A DNA stretch of 64,000 nt from Microbacterium sp. LWO12-1.2 (GCF_040675875.1 NZ_JBEGII010000001.1:3286001-3350000); one strand, 5' to 3'; counted from the stretch's first letter, positions 53,052 through 62,660 are shown. The notes: a model not told the origin generated them from the letters alone. Translations and numbers: made by a program.

Positions 53052-54005
53052 TCAGCGCCGCACCGGGTCGGCATCGCCGACGAGGAAACGCTCGAGCTCG
53101 CGCAGCGTGGGCGCGGCCTCCCAGTCGCCCGGCACCAGGCAGGCCATTGCGCCGCAGGCGTTCGCGCGCCTCAACACGGCATCCAGATCGGCCCCGTCGA
53201 GCAGGGCGCTGAGGTACCCCGCGACGAACGCGTCACCGGCGCCGACCGTGTCGACCACGTCGATCACGAACCCGGGCGAGGCGACAACCCGATCGCCGAG
53301 GTGCACGGCTGCGCCCTTCGGCCCGAGCTTGACGACGACGGCAGCACACCCGGCCGCGTGCAGCAGCGCGGGAGACTCGTCGGCCGACGCATCCGGGTAC
53401 AGGATGCCGAACTCCTCAGCCCCGCCGAACACGATGTCCGCACGCTCGGCGATCTCGCGGAGCACGGGGCCCGCGACCGCCGCCGAACCCAGCGCCGACC
53501 GGTAGTTGATGTCGAAGCTCACGGTCGCACCCGACGCCTTCGCACGGTCGACGGCCGCGTGCACCGCGCCCCGTGCCGACTCCGACAGCAGCGGTGTGAT
53601 GCCGGTGATGTGCAACAGCGCGGCGCCTTCGACCCAGCCGTCGGGCAGATCGGATGCGCTGAGCCGTGAGCCCGCCGACCCCGCGCGGTAGTAGTGGACG
53701 GCGGTCGATGAGACCGACGGCTTCTCTTTGACCATGAGTCCGGTGGGGGCATCCGCGTCGATCACAGCGCGCACGTCCACGCCTTCGCCACGGAGCTCCC
53801 GCGCCACTCGCTCGCCGAGAGAGTCGTCGCCCACACGGCCCAGCCACGACACCGCGGCGCCGAGTCGCGCCAGTCCGATCGCGACGTTGCTCTCCGCGCC
53901 GCCGATGCCGAGCCGCAGCTCGGACGCGTGCCGCAGCGATCCGACCTCCGTGGTGCGCGCGAGCGCCATGGTCTCGCCGAGCGTGACCACCGAGGGTCGG
54001 GTCAT
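53052..54005 (-). CDS. kdgK: PfkB-family sugar kinase, probable 2-keto-3-deoxygluconate kinase
   Basis: 317 aa, ATG 54005 overlapping the Eda stop as ATGA. PfkB fold: RLGIGGAESNVAIGLARLGA (signature 1) and VDTVGAGDAFVAGYLSALL (signature 2, catalytic D258). Phosphorylates KDG to KDPG for the aldolase encoded upstream. Specificity is assigned by pathway context. Confidence 0.9.
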   Translation of the reverse strand: MTRPSVVTLGETMALARTTEVGSLRHASELRLGIGGAESNVAIGLARLGAAVSWLGRVGDDSLGERVARELRGEGVDVRAVIDADAPTGLMVKEKPSVSSTAVHYYRAGSAGSRLSASDLPDGWVEGAALLHITGITPLLSESARGAVHAAVDRAKASGATVSFDINYRSALGSAAVAGPVLREIAERADIVFGGAEEFGILYPDASADESPALLHAAGCAAVVVKLGPKGAAVHLGDRVVASPGFVIDVVDTVGAGDAFVAGYLSALLDGADLDAVLRRANACGAMACLVPGDWEAAPTLRELERFLVGDADPVRR

Positions 54006-54661
54006 CGTGCGCAGACCGAGACGAAGGCCTCTGCCCGGTCGCGCAGTGCGCCGAGATCGCCACCGTTGAAGGCATCGCCGAGCAGCGGGCCCCCGACGCT
54101 GACCGCGACCGCACCCGCGGCCAGCCAGGCTTCGGCTCCCGCCAGATCGACGCCCCCCGAAGGCACAGCGACGATGTCGGGGAACGGGCCGCGCAGGTCC
54201 TTCAGATATCCGGGACCCACCTGACCGGCGGGGAACACCTTCACGGCCGACGCACCTGCCGACCACGACGCGAACAGCTCCGTCGGGGTGAGGCCACCCG
54301 GAACGATCGGCACGTCGGCATCCGTCGCCTGCTGCACGAACGCGGTCGAGGTGATCGGGGTGACGATGTACGTCGCTCCCGCATTGATCGCGCGGGTGAG
54401 GTCGTCGGCGCTCGTCACCGTGCCGATGCCGAGGTCCACCACGTCACCGAAGCGCTCGCGCAACCGGGGGAAGTGCGCGAACGTGCCCCGTGTGGTGAGC
54501 GTCAGCTCGACGCTGCGGATGCCGGCATCCACCAGCACATCGAGCACGGCGTCGTAGTCCTCGGCGCGCTGGGCGCGGGCGACGACGATGAGCCGCGACT
54601 CGACCGTCCGCTCCGGCAGCGCGACGCGAGTGCCGGCAGCGGGCCGGGTCTCACCAGTCAT
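54002..54661 (-). CDS. eda: 2-keto-3-deoxy-6-phosphogluconate (KDPG) aldolase
   Basis: 219 aa. Class I aldolase barrel: [10 protein letters not shown] (E52), [11 protein letters not shown], Schiff-base lysine K141 ([11 protein letters not shown]) and [20 protein letters not shown]. Splits KDPG into pyruvate and glyceraldehyde-3-phosphate. The start lies 11 nt inside the upstream ManD gene; the stop overlaps kdgK. Confidence 0.93.
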   Translation of the reverse strand: MTGETRPAAGTRVALPERTVESRLIVVARAQRAEDYDAVLDVLVDAGIRSVELTLTTRGTFAHFPRLRERFGDVVDLGIGTVTSADDLTRAINAGATYIVTPITSTAFVQQATDADVPIVPGGLTPTELFASWSAGASAVKVFPAGQVGPGYLKDLRGPFPDIVAVPSGGVDLAGAEAWLAAGAVAVSVGGPLLGDAFNGGDLGALRDRAEAFVSVCAR

Positions 54662-55880
54662 GAACGGTCCCGTCGAGCAGGCGGTTCACCGGCAGGTACG
54701 CCTTCGTGTAGTCGTATCCGGCCGCCGCTTCCTCATCGAGCTCGACACCGAGACCGGGCTGTTCACCGGGGTGCAGGAAGCCCTTGTCGAACGTGAACGA
54801 CGTCTGGAACACCTCGAGCGTCTTCTCGTTGTGCGGCATGTACTCCTGGATGCCGAAGTTGTGGATCGCGAGGTCCAGGTGCAGGGCGGCGGCCATGCCG
54901 ACGGGCGAGATGTCGGTCGGGCCGTGGATGCCGGACTTGATGCCGTAGATCGCGGCGAAGTCGAGCAGCTTCTTCATCGCGGTGATGCCACCGGTGTGGG
55001 TGACGGCCGAGCGCACGTAGTCGATCAGGCGCTCGGTGATCAGCGTCTGGTAGTCGTACACCGAGTTGAAGACCTCGCCGATCGCCAGCGGCGTGGTGGA
55101 GTGCTGGCGTACGAGGCGCAGGGCCGACTGGTCCTCGCCGGGGGTGCAGTCCTCGAGCCAGAACAGGTCGTAGGGCTCGATCTCCTTCGCGAAGCGGGCG
55201 GCCTCGATCGGGGTCATCCGGTGGTGGCCGTCATGCAGGATGCGCAGGTCGGTGCCGAAGTCCTCGCGGATCTTCGCGAAGATCCCCGGCATGTGGTTGA
55301 GGTAGTTGCGGGTGTCCCACCGCTCCTCGCTGGGGCGGCCGTTCTCGACGCGCTTGGCGGGCTCGTAGTCGTAGCGCACGCCGGGGCCGGTGGCCGAGAC
55401 GCCGTAGATCTGGCCGAGGCCGGGCACGCCGGTCTGCACGCGCACGGCGGTGTAGCCGAGCTCCTCGTAGCCGGTGATCGCGTTCTTGAGAGCCGCGTAG
55501 TCGGTGCCGGAGGCGTGGGCGTAGACCCGCACGCCCTCACGGCTGGCGCCGCCGAGCAGCTGGTACAGCGGCATCCCGGCCTTCTTGGCCTTGATGTCCC
55601 ACAGCGCCATGTCGACAGCGGCGATCGCGGCCATCGTGACGGGTCCGCGACGCCAGTACGGTCCGCGGTAGAGGTACTGCCAGGTGTCTTCGATCCGGTC
55701 CTCGTCGCGGCCGATGAGCATCGAGGCGACGTGATCGGCGAGGTAGGAGGCGACCGCGAGCTCGCGGCCGTTCAGGGTGGCGTCACCGAGACCCGTGATG
55801 CCGTCGGAGGTCGTGATCTTCAGCGTCACGAAGTTGCGGCCGGGGCTGGTGATGTTGACGTCGACGAGCTCGATGGTCAT
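54651..55880 (-). CDS. manD: D-mannonate dehydratase (enolase superfamily)
   Basis: 409 aa. Metal ligands D217 (HDGHHRMTP), E243 (WLEDCTPGE), E269 (AIGEVFN), base H219, and R147 and Y159, which match the ManD dyad residue numbers of characterised enzymes. Dehydrates D-mannonate to KDG, linking the UxuB-like reductase to kdgK. Upstream hairpin (55909) may tune expression relative to the transporter. Confidence 0.93.
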   Translation of the reverse strand: MTIELVDVNITSPGRNFVTLKITTSDGITGLGDATLNGRELAVASYLADHVASMLIGRDEDRIEDTWQYLYRGPYWRRGPVTMAAIAAVDMALWDIKAKKAGMPLYQLLGGASREGVRVYAHASGTDYAALKNAITGYEELGYTAVRVQTGVPGLGQIYGVSATGPGVRYDYEPAKRVENGRPSEERWDTRNYLNHMPGIFAKIREDFGTDLRILHDGHHRMTPIEAARFAKEIEPYDLFWLEDCTPGEDQSALRLVRQHSTTPLAIGEVFNSVYDYQTLITERLIDYVRSAVTHTGGITAMKKLLDFAAIYGIKSGIHGPTDISPVGMAAALHLDLAIHNFGIQEYMPHNEKTLEVFQTSFTFDKGFLHPGEQPGLGVELDEEAAAGYDYTKAYLPVNRLLDGTVHDW

Positions 55881-55908
55881 GGCAGAGGTTCCTCAGAGTG
55901 GGGGGGGT

Positions 55909-55939
55909 GGGGTGCGGCCGTTCGGGTCGGCCGCACCCC
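55909..55939 (-). terminator. Intra-operon hairpin between transporter and ManD
   Basis: GGGGTGCGGCCG-ttcgggt-CGGCCGCACCCC, 12-bp perfect arms, 18 nt past the MFS stop and 28 nt before ManD. Read-through plus attenuation is likely. Confidence 0.72.
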
Positions 55940-55957
55940 GAGTGGGTGTCGGTGCGG

Positions 55958-57352
55958 TCAGATCGCGTCGCGCGGATCGGTGAGATCGCGACCGGCGACC
56001 TCCGGCATCCAGATCGAGGCGATCAGTGCGCTCAGGGTGAAGATGAAGAGCATGATGATGATCGGGATGAACGAGCCGGTGACGGCCGAGACCCACGCGG
56101 CGGCGATGACGGGCCCCGCACCGGTCGCGATGATCGCGGCGATCTCGCGGGCCATGGCCGTGAAGGTGTAGCGGTTGCGGGCTCCGAACAGCTCGGGCAG
56201 CGTGAGGTTCTCGAGCGATGCGAAGCTCATCACCGCGAGGTTGTGCAGCACGACGTAGCCGATGAAGACCTGCAGCGTGACGCCGCTGCTGATCATGAGC
56301 ATCGTCGGGATGATGATGATGAGCGCGATGACCGCCCAGATCATGTACATGCGCTTGCGGCCGAACTTGTCGCCGAGCCAGCCGGACAGCGGCACGGTGA
56401 TGAAGGCGACGAGCGACGAGACGATGACGGCGTTGACGCCGATCGAGCGGTCGAGCAGCAGCACGACGGTGATGTAGCTGATCAGGTACGTCTGGATCAT
56501 GCCGGAGTTTCCGGCCTGGCCGAAGCGCAGCAGCAGGGCGATCGAGAAAGCCTTCCAGGGCTTGCGCTCCATCGCCTCGAGGGTGCGCACATCGCCGGTC
56601 TCGGTGGCGAGCTGGATCGTCTCCTCGCGGGAGAGCGCCTTGCCGTCGACGACGTCGTCGCGCTCCTCGAAGACCGGGGTCTCCTTGAGGTTGAAGCGCA
56701 CCCAGATCGCGAAGAGCATGATGACCGCGCTGCCGATGAAGGGGATGCGCCATGCCCAGTCGATGACTTCCTGCTCGCTGTAGGCGACGAGGAGGATCGC
56801 CCAGATGCCGGAGGCGAGCAGGGTTCCGCAGTTCGTGCCGAGTGCGACGAGCGAGGCGATGATGCCGCGGCGCTTCGCCGGTGCGTACTCGGCGAGCATG
56901 ACGCCGGCGCCCGAGATCTCCGCGCCCGCGCCGAAGCCCTGCGCGATGCGGAGGAGGACGAGCAGGATCGGCGCGAGGACACCCACCTGGTTGTACGTCG
57001 GCAGGAAGCCGATGAGGGTGGTCGCGAGACCCATCAGGAGGATCGTGTAGAACAGCACCTTCGTGCGGCCGGTCTTGTCACCGAGGCGCGCGAAGAAGAA
57101 CGCGCCGACCGGGCGGGCGACGTAGCCGACGCCGTAGGTCGCCATCGCCGCGACGACCGCCACGGCGGGGTTCTCGGAAGAGAAGAACAGATCGGCGAAG
57201 ACGAGCGCGGCGGCCAGCGAGTAGAGCTGGTAGTCCATGAACTCGAGGGCGGTGCCGAGCCACCCGGAGATGGCGGCGCGGACGAGGTCCTTGACCGACC
57301 TCTTCGCGGCGGGGTCGTCGACGGCCTGTGCCGTCGTCTGCGGTTCTGACAT
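55958..57352 (-). CDS. MFS transporter, metabolite:H+ symporter (MHS) family
   Basis: 464 aa, 12 helices. MHS motif GYVARPVGAFFFARLGDKTG with RTKVL, and the second-half GWLGDKFGRKRMYMIWA. MHS carriers import carboxylates with protons; here probably a hexuronate or aldonate for the operon. Located between the dehydrogenase and ManD. Confidence 0.92.
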   Translation of the reverse strand: MSEPQTTAQAVDDPAAKRSVKDLVRAAISGWLGTALEFMDYQLYSLAAALVFADLFFSSENPAVAVVAAMATYGVGYVARPVGAFFFARLGDKTGRTKVLFYTILLMGLATTLIGFLPTYNQVGVLAPILLVLLRIAQGFGAGAEISGAGVMLAEYAPAKRRGIIASLVALGTNCGTLLASGIWAILLVAYSEQEVIDWAWRIPFIGSAVIMLFAIWVRFNLKETPVFEERDDVVDGKALSREETIQLATETGDVRTLEAMERKPWKAFSIALLLRFGQAGNSGMIQTYLISYITVVLLLDRSIGVNAVIVSSLVAFITVPLSGWLGDKFGRKRMYMIWAVIALIIIIPTMLMISSGVTLQVFIGYVVLHNLAVMSFASLENLTLPELFGARNRYTFTAMAREIAAIIATGAGPVIAAAWVSAVTGSFIPIIIMLFIFTLSALIASIWMPEVAGRDLTDPRDAI

Positions 57353-57391
57353 GGAGGTACTCCTTTGGACCAGGAACGGGTGGGGGTATCG

Positions 57392-58396
57392 CTAGAGGGA
57401 GAGCAGGACCTTGGCTGAGGCGGACGAGTCGCGGGCGAGCTCGAACGCGCGCACGGCGTCGGATGCGGGGATGACGTGGGAGATGACAGGGTCGAGAGCG
57501 TCGGACTCGGCGAGCATCGCCACCGCGTCGTCGATCTCGGTCGAGAAGCGGAACGCACCGCGGATGGTCAGCTCCTTCGCGAGCAAGGGCGCGAGGTTGA
57601 CTCCGATGTCGGCGTTGGGGAGCATGCCGACCTGCACGATGGTGCCTGCGCGACGTGCAGCGCGGACAGCGGAGGTGAGCGCCACTCCGACGCCGGAGCA
57701 CTCGAGCACCACGTCGTACGATTCGTTCTCGATCGTGTCGCGGCCGACGAGTGAGACCTCGGTCGCGCCGAGGGCCTGTGCGCGGTCGAGCGGCTCGGTG
57801 CGCACGTCGCTGGCGCCGACGACGCCCGCTCCGGCGTGCACGGCGGCCGCGACCACGAGCAGACCGATGGGACCGGCGCCGATGACCAGCACCCGCTTGC
57901 CGCTGATGTCGCCCGCGAGGCTCACGGCGTGGATCGCGACGGCGAGCGGCTCGGCGAGTGCGGCGCGCTCGAGCGGGAGCGACGCCGGGAGCACGCGGAT
58001 CATCTGCTCCTCGACCAACAGGTACTCGGATGCCCCGCCCTGGCGGTGCGGGGTCGCCGCCGCGCTGCCGAAGTAGTCGCCGCCGGGGCGCAGGTGCGGG
58101 CGGTCCTCGAGGCCGGGGATGCTGGGGCCGTAGCGCGCGGGGTGCACGGTCACCGGGGTGCCGGGAGCGAGGCGGCCGGACGGATCGAGGTCGACGACGC
58201 CCGACAGCTCGTGCCCGGGGGTGAGGGGTTCACGGATCGTGTACTCCCCGTTCGCGCCGTGGAAGTAGTAGTGCAGGTCGGATCCGCAGATGCCGACGTA
58301 GTTCACCCGCAGGCGCACCTCGCCGTCGCCGGGCGTCGGGACCTCGCGGTCCTCCCAGCGGATGTCTTCCTTGCCGTGGATGGCGAGAGCCTTCAT
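57392..58396 (-). CDS. Zinc-type alcohol dehydrogenase, L-idonate 5-dehydrogenase-like
   Basis: 334 aa, MDR fold. Catalytic zinc ligands C37 (GICGSDLH), H62/E63 (PGHELSG) and E149 (LAEPLAVAIH) are present, and the idonate-type FGSA motif follows. Rossmann motif VIGAGPIGLLV. The structural-zinc loop (about 85-105, HPARYGPSIPGLEDRPHLRP) has no cysteine, whereas E. coli IdnD carries four. ATGA overlap with UxuB-like gene. Substrate is probably a sugar acid such as idonate or a uronate relative. Confidence 0.88.
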   Translation of the reverse strand: MKALAIHGKEDIRWEDREVPTPGDGEVRLRVNYVGICGSDLHYYFHGANGEYTIREPLTPGHELSGVVDLDPSGRLAPGTPVTVHPARYGPSIPGLEDRPHLRPGGDYFGSAAATPHRQGGASEYLLVEEQMIRVLPASLPLERAALAEPLAVAIHAVSLAGDISGKRVLVIGAGPIGLLVVAAAVHAGAGVVGASDVRTEPLDRAQALGATEVSLVGRDTIENESYDVVLECSGVGVALTSAVRAARRAGTIVQVGMLPNADIGVNLAPLLAKELTIRGAFRFSTEIDDAVAMLAESDALDPVISHVIPASDAVRAFELARDSSASAKVLLSL

Positions 58397-59904
58397 GGCT
58401 GCATCTCCTTCTTGATGGTCTGGGATGCCGAGAGGGCATCCGCGATCGCGGCGTCGACGCTACGATGGCGGATCGTGTCGATGAGCTCGCCCACGCGAGT
58501 GATGAACGAGTCCTGCCCTGCGAGTTCATCACCGAACAGCTGCTGTTCGGCGATCACGCGCTCGGCGAGCTCGTGGCCGTCGCGTGCGGTGGCGGCGACG
58601 GCCTGCAGGCGGTCACGGGCGGCATCCGTCATCGCGGCCGCGTGGACTCCGGGGTCGAAGCCGGGGAGCGGGGCGATGCACGACAGGTATCCGGCCACCG
58701 TCAGGGCGATCAGATGCGGCATCTCGCCGTTGCGGAGTGCGAGCATCGCCGGCTCCGGGATGCGCTGGCGCAGCTTGACGGAGCCGTCGGTGCCGACCTG
58801 GCTCGTGCGGTGCCCGAGCGCGCTGTTGCCCCAGCGCGCGAAGAGCTCGCTCTCGTACGCGCGGATGTCGACGCCGGAGGGCACTTCGATCGAGGGCTCG
58901 TACTCGCCGCGCAGCACCGCGAGTGCGGCATCCGCGATCTCGCTGAGACCGATGGCCTCTGGAATGGTGCCGACGCCGCGGAGCGCGCCGAGGTAGGCGA
59001 TGAGGGAGTGGGTGCCGTTGAGCAGCCGCACCTTCATCTGCTCGTACCGCCCCACCTCGTTCGTGAACACGGCGCCGCCGGCCTCCCAGGCGGGGCGTCC
59101 GCCGGCGAACCGGTCTTCGATGGCCCACATCGTGAACGGCTCTGCGGGCACCGGCACCTCATCGCGGACGCCGAGGAGCGCGCTCACCTGTTCGCGCATC
59201 TGCGCCGTGGTGGACGGCACGATGCGGTCGACCATGCTGGAGGGGAAGCTCACCGACTGGTCGAGGAAGGCGAGTGTGTCAGCGCCTTCGCCGTGAGGCA
59301 GCGCGTCGAGGAACTCGCGCACCAGCTTCTCGGTGTGCTTGCCGTTGGCAGCGAGGTTGTCGCAGCTGAGCACCGAGACCGGGGCTCCTGCGGCGGCGCG
59401 TGCCTGCAGGCCGCGCGCCAGCTGGCCGATGGTGGAGCGTGGTGCCCCGCCGCGCAGGTCTGCCTGCACGACGAGGTCGTCGAGGTCGAGGCGCTGAGTG
59501 GCCGCCGAGTAGCTGTAGCCGTTCTCGGTGACGGTGAGCGTCACGATGCGGATGCTCGGATCCGCCAGGTGGGCGACGATGCGCTCGGGCTGCTCCCCGC
59601 CGACGAACGCGTCGGTGTGCACTCCTGGGATGGTGAGCGAGGTGCTGTCGGGGGAGATCGTCGCGACCGAGTAGAGGAGATCCTGCGCGTGCATCGCGTC
59701 GACGACTGCGCGGGAGCGTGACGCGACGCCGATGATTCCCCAGTCGCCCCCGGTGCTCTGCAGAGCCGCGGCGGTGTAGACCGACTGGTGCGCGCGGTGG
59801 AAGCTGCCGAGTCCGAGATGCAGGATGCCGGCGCCGGAGGGGGCGGCGGGAAGCGTTGCCGTGCCGGACGACGCGCGGCCGAGGGTGTGCGCCTGGATGC
59901 TCAT
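58393..59904 (-). CDS. Mannitol-dehydrogenase-family oxidoreductase, fructuronate reductase (UxuB)-like
   Basis: 503 aa. N-terminal Rossmann-like domain (LHLGLGSFHRAHQSVYTAA) and C-terminal domain with the family catalytic segment MKVRLLNGTHSLIAYLG (K291, N297, H299). In uronate operons this family reduces D-fructuronate to D-mannonate with NADH, which fits ManD, KdgK and Eda in the same operon. Other polyol dehydrogenase activities are possible. First gene; divergent from a LacI regulator. Confidence 0.88.
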   Translation of the reverse strand: MSIQAHTLGRASSGTATLPAAPSGAGILHLGLGSFHRAHQSVYTAAALQSTGGDWGIIGVASRSRAVVDAMHAQDLLYSVATISPDSTSLTIPGVHTDAFVGGEQPERIVAHLADPSIRIVTLTVTENGYSYSAATQRLDLDDLVVQADLRGGAPRSTIGQLARGLQARAAAGAPVSVLSCDNLAANGKHTEKLVREFLDALPHGEGADTLAFLDQSVSFPSSMVDRIVPSTTAQMREQVSALLGVRDEVPVPAEPFTMWAIEDRFAGGRPAWEAGGAVFTNEVGRYEQMKVRLLNGTHSLIAYLGALRGVGTIPEAIGLSEIADAALAVLRGEYEPSIEVPSGVDIRAYESELFARWGNSALGHRTSQVGTDGSVKLRQRIPEPAMLALRNGEMPHLIALTVAGYLSCIAPLPGFDPGVHAAAMTDAARDRLQAVAATARDGHELAERVIAEQQLFGDELAGQDSFITRVGELIDTIRHRSVDAAIADALSASQTIKKEMQP

Positions 59905-59961
59905 GGGGTGTTCCCCTCACGGGCTTCGGCGCACCACTGGGGGTGATCGGCGATGATCGTC

Positions 59962-60011
59962 ATGTAAAGCAGTGTGTATGAGTTGTACAAACTTGTCAAC
60001 CTGTTTTACAT
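59962..60011. promoter_or_regulatory. Operator/promoter cluster between UxuB-like operon and LacI gene
   Basis: Inverted repeat ATGTAAAGCAG (59962-59972) with CTGTTTTACAT (60001-60011); one mismatch, 28-nt interior. In the middle TTGTACAA (59983-59990) is a perfect palindrome. AT-rich island between two divergent starts, suited to a LacI or GntR-type regulator. Confidence 0.65.
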
Positions 60012-60055
60012 CACGGGTGGTGATCGTAGGATTGCGGGACAACCGGAAGGCGACA

Positions 60056-61018
60056 GTGGCAGCGACATTGACAGACGTGGCGAGGCGCGCAGGCGTGTCC
60101 ATCGCCACGGCATCCCGCGCCTTCGGCGAACCGGCGCGTCTGGCGGACGGAACGCTCGAGCGCGTGCTGCAGGCCGCCACCGATCTCGGCTACTCCACGC
60201 CGCAGTCGGCCGTCGCCACCCGCACGTTCGGCGTCGTGGTGCCGGACGTCGCGAACCCCGTCTACGCGACACTGCTCAAGGCGATCCAGGGCCAGGCGTG
60301 GCACGGCCGCCACCGCATCGTGCTGTTCGACGCCGATGAGGACCTGCGGCGCGAGCGCGAGCAGATCGAGCAGGCGCGCAAGCTCGACGGCATGCTGCTG
60401 TGCTCGCCGCGACTTCCCGACGCGGACGTGCTCGCGCTCGTCGGCGACACCCCCTACGTCGTGGTCAACCGTCAGATCGACGGTGCGGCCTGTGTGCTGA
60501 TGGACACCGAGAACGGGCCCAGCCAGGCGATCGAGCACCTCGCTGCGCTGGGTCACACGCACATCGCCTATGCCGCAGGACCGCGCGGTTCCTGGGCCGA
60601 TGTCCGCCGCGCCGACACCATCGCGCGGGCCTGCGAGCGCCACGGCATCCGGTTGACTCCTCTCAGCCATCACGCGGCATCGATCCAGGGCGGCCGTGCC
60701 GCTGCCGCACCCGCTGCGGCGAGCGGCGCCACCGCGGTCGTCGCCTACAACGACCTCGTCGCGCTCGGTCTCGAGGCCGGACTGATCGAGCTCGGCCGAC
60801 GCTGCCCTGCCGACATCAGCATCGTGGGTATCGACGACATCGACCTCGCCGGTGCGGTGACCCCCGCGCTCACGACGGTGCGGATGCCGATCGAGCGCAG
60901 CGGTGCACTGGCGGTCGATCTGCTGCTCCAGGCGATGTCGGGAGTCGTGATCAGCGACATCGTGACCCTCGGTTCGCAGTTGATCGTGCGTGCGTCGACC
61001 GCCGCGCCGTCGCCCTGA
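60056..61018 (+). CDS. LacI-family transcriptional regulator of the mannonate operon
   Basis: 320 aa; GTG 60056 preceded by ggaagg with 5-nt spacing. HTH ATLTDVARRAGVSIATASRA (about 3-22), ligand domain (VVPDVANPVYATLLKAIQGQ; EDLRREREQIEQARKLDGML; ISIVGIDDIDLAGAVTPALT). Likely repressor of the divergent uronate operon through the adjacent operators (inference). Confidence 0.92.
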   Translation: MAATLTDVARRAGVSIATASRAFGEPARLADGTLERVLQAATDLGYSTPQSAVATRTFGVVVPDVANPVYATLLKAIQGQAWHGRHRIVLFDADEDLRREREQIEQARKLDGMLLCSPRLPDADVLALVGDTPYVVVNRQIDGAACVLMDTENGPSQAIEHLAALGHTHIAYAAGPRGSWADVRRADTIARACERHGIRLTPLSHHAASIQGGRAAAAPAAASGATAVVAYNDLVALGLEAGLIELGRRCPADISIVGIDDIDLAGAVTPALTTVRMPIERSGALAVDLLLQAMSGVVISDIVTLGSQLIVRASTAAPSP

Positions 61019-61050
61019 GGGACCCCGCTCACGCCGTGCCCTTCTGCACG

Positions 61051-61108
61051 TGAGGGGTCAAGACACGCCGCATCATGCGGCCCGGCTGCGGCGTGTCTTG
61101 ACCCCTCA
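61051..61108. repeat. 58-bp dispersed palindrome, copy 3
   Basis: TGAGGGGTCAAGACACGC core, perfect arms of 22 bp (24 bp counting two flanking base pairs), 14-nt loop. Between the convergent LacI and SDR genes. Confidence 0.9.
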
Positions 61109-61117
61109 CGGTTCGAT

Positions 61118-61921
61118 CTAGCGGCGAGACAGTCGCACCTCGCCGAGCAGGCGTGCGCTCGTGCGCGCGAGGGCTCGCCGTGAGAGCAGGCGGGTGCCGA
61201 GCGCGAGCAGATGGTTCTTGGTGCCGGAGATGACGCTGGGAGCGCCGTGCGGGCGGTCCAGCTGGCGGAAGGCCGTGTCGATCACCTGCGCCGAGGTCTG
61301 CTGCCGGCCCACGGATGCCGCATCGGTGCCGACGACATCGAAGAACTCGGTCTTCGTCGACCCGGGGCTCACGGCGAGCACCCGCAGGCCGGTGCCGCGG
61401 GCTTCGGCCCACAGCGCCTCGGTGAAGCTCAGCACGAACGCCTTGGTGGCGCCGTAGACGGCCATGCCGGGGGTCGGTTGATATGCCGCGGTGCTCGCGA
61501 CCGTGACCAGAGCGCCGTGTCCCTGCAGCAGCTGCGGGAGGAACGCGCGCGTCAGCTCGACCAGCGTGACCACGTTGAGCTGGATCTCGCTGCTCGTGCG
61601 GGCGGGGTCGGCCTGATCGAAGGCGACGTGGGAGCCGAAGCCCGCGTTGTTGACCAGCGAGGTGATGCGGATGCCGCGGCGGTCGATCTCGTCGCGGAGT
61701 GCGACTGCTGCACCGGCGATGCCCAGGTCCGCGGGCACGACCTCGACGTCGACGTGAGCGCTCGCCCGCAGCTCGGCGGCGAGGGCTTCGAGCCGGTCGG
61801 CGCGCCGGGCCACGAGCACCAGGTTCGATCCGCGCGCCGCGAATCGTCGGGCGAACTCCACGCCCAGTCCCGAGCTCGCGCCGGTGATGAGGGCAGTGCC
61901 TCCGTGCAGGTCGAGCGTCAT
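61118..61921 (-). CDS. Short-chain dehydrogenase/reductase (SDR)
   Basis: 267 aa, ATG 61921 with gaggaagg. Classical SDR: GASSGLG (TGASSGLGVEF), NNAGFGS, catalytic S/Y/K (STAAYQPTPGMAVYGATKAF: Y-x-x-x-K). NAD(P)-dependent; substrate unknown. Divergent from a TetR gene; promoter -35 TTGACA and -10 CACAAT, 17-bp spacer, on the minus strand within the shared region. Confidence 0.93.
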   Translation of the reverse strand: MTLDLHGGTALITGASSGLGVEFARRFAARGSNLVLVARRADRLEALAAELRASAHVDVEVVPADLGIAGAAVALRDEIDRRGIRITSLVNNAGFGSHVAFDQADPARTSSEIQLNVVTLVELTRAFLPQLLQGHGALVTVASTAAYQPTPGMAVYGATKAFVLSFTEALWAEARGTGLRVLAVSPGSTKTEFFDVVGTDAASVGRQQTSAQVIDTAFRQLDRPHGAPSVISGTKNHLLALGTRLLSRRALARTSARLLGEVRLSRR

Positions 61922-61938
61922 GATGGTGCCTTCCTCGA

Positions 61939-61987
61939 TGTTGTCAGTGTCATCATTGTGCACGTGCCGTCGCGTGTTGTCAATGTC
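61939..61987. promoter_or_regulatory. TetR operator candidates between SDR and TetR genes
   Basis: Direct repeats TGTTGTCAGTGTC (61939-61951) and TGTTGTCAATGTC (61975-61987), 36 bp apart. TetR-side promoter: TTGTCA (61978) and TAGGAT, 17-bp spacer, placing the TSS near the GTG at 62012 (leaderless). Confidence 0.6.
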
Positions 61988-62011
61988 TACATCTGCCCTT
62001 AGGATGGACGG

Positions 62012-62617
62012 GTGCCCGAACAGCGCTATCACCACGGCGATCTCCGCCGCACGCTCCTCGAAGCCGCCCGCGCGAGCATCGAGGTCGAGGGTGTCGAAGC
62101 GCTGTCACTGCGCCAACTGGCCCGCGACGCAGGCGTCAGTCACGCGGCCCCCAGCCGACACTTCCGCGACAAGCAGGCCCTGCTCGACGCGCTCGCCGAA
62201 GATGGGTTCCTCCGCCTGAGCGCGGCGCTCGAAGACGTCGCGGGCGCGGAGGCGACGACCGTGGCGGACGTGCGGCAGCGGTTCGACGAGCTCGCTCGCG
62301 GATACGTCGCCTTCGCGCTCGCGCAGCCGACACTGCTGTCGCTGATGTTCGGCCTGAAGCACGCGCCGGATGCGCGCGCCGAGCTCATCGAGGCGGGCCA
62401 TGCGTCGATGGCGATCACGATGCGCGTGGTCGATGCGGCGCAGCGGCTCGGGGCGATCGGCCCCGGTGACCCGCAGCGCATCGCGCTCACCGCCTTCGCC
62501 ACGTTCCACGGTGTGGCGACGCTGAGTTCCGGCGGGCTGCTCGACGGCATCGCGGCGGAAGACCTGGTCGATACCGCGAGCGACACCTTCTGGCGAGGAC
62601 TGCAGCCGACGGCCTGA
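62012..62617 (+). CDS. TetR-family transcriptional regulator
   Basis: 201 aa, GTG start. HTH LLEAARASIEVEGVEALSLR followed by QLARDAGVSHAAPSRHFRDK; C-terminal domain with LAQPTLLSLMFGLKHAPDAR, a TetR_C_33-like ending. Divergent from the SDR gene, so probably represses it. Copy 4 of the palindrome follows the stop. Confidence 0.93.
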   Translation: MPEQRYHHGDLRRTLLEAARASIEVEGVEALSLRQLARDAGVSHAAPSRHFRDKQALLDALAEDGFLRLSAALEDVAGAEATTVADVRQRFDELARGYVAFALAQPTLLSLMFGLKHAPDARAELIEAGHASMAITMRVVDAAQRLGAIGPGDPQRIALTAFATFHGVATLSSGGLLDGIAAEDLVDTASDTFWRGLQPTA

Positions 62618-62660
62618 CTCCGTGCGCCGCGCCCCGCGCCCCGCGCGTCCCTGCAACCCC

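Noticed and set aside
54006..54266. Longer N-terminus for the KDG kinase
   Set aside because: It would add 87 residues antisense-like in composition overlapping the eda gene; the ATG at 54005 has the ATGA overlap and the expected PfkB N-terminus.
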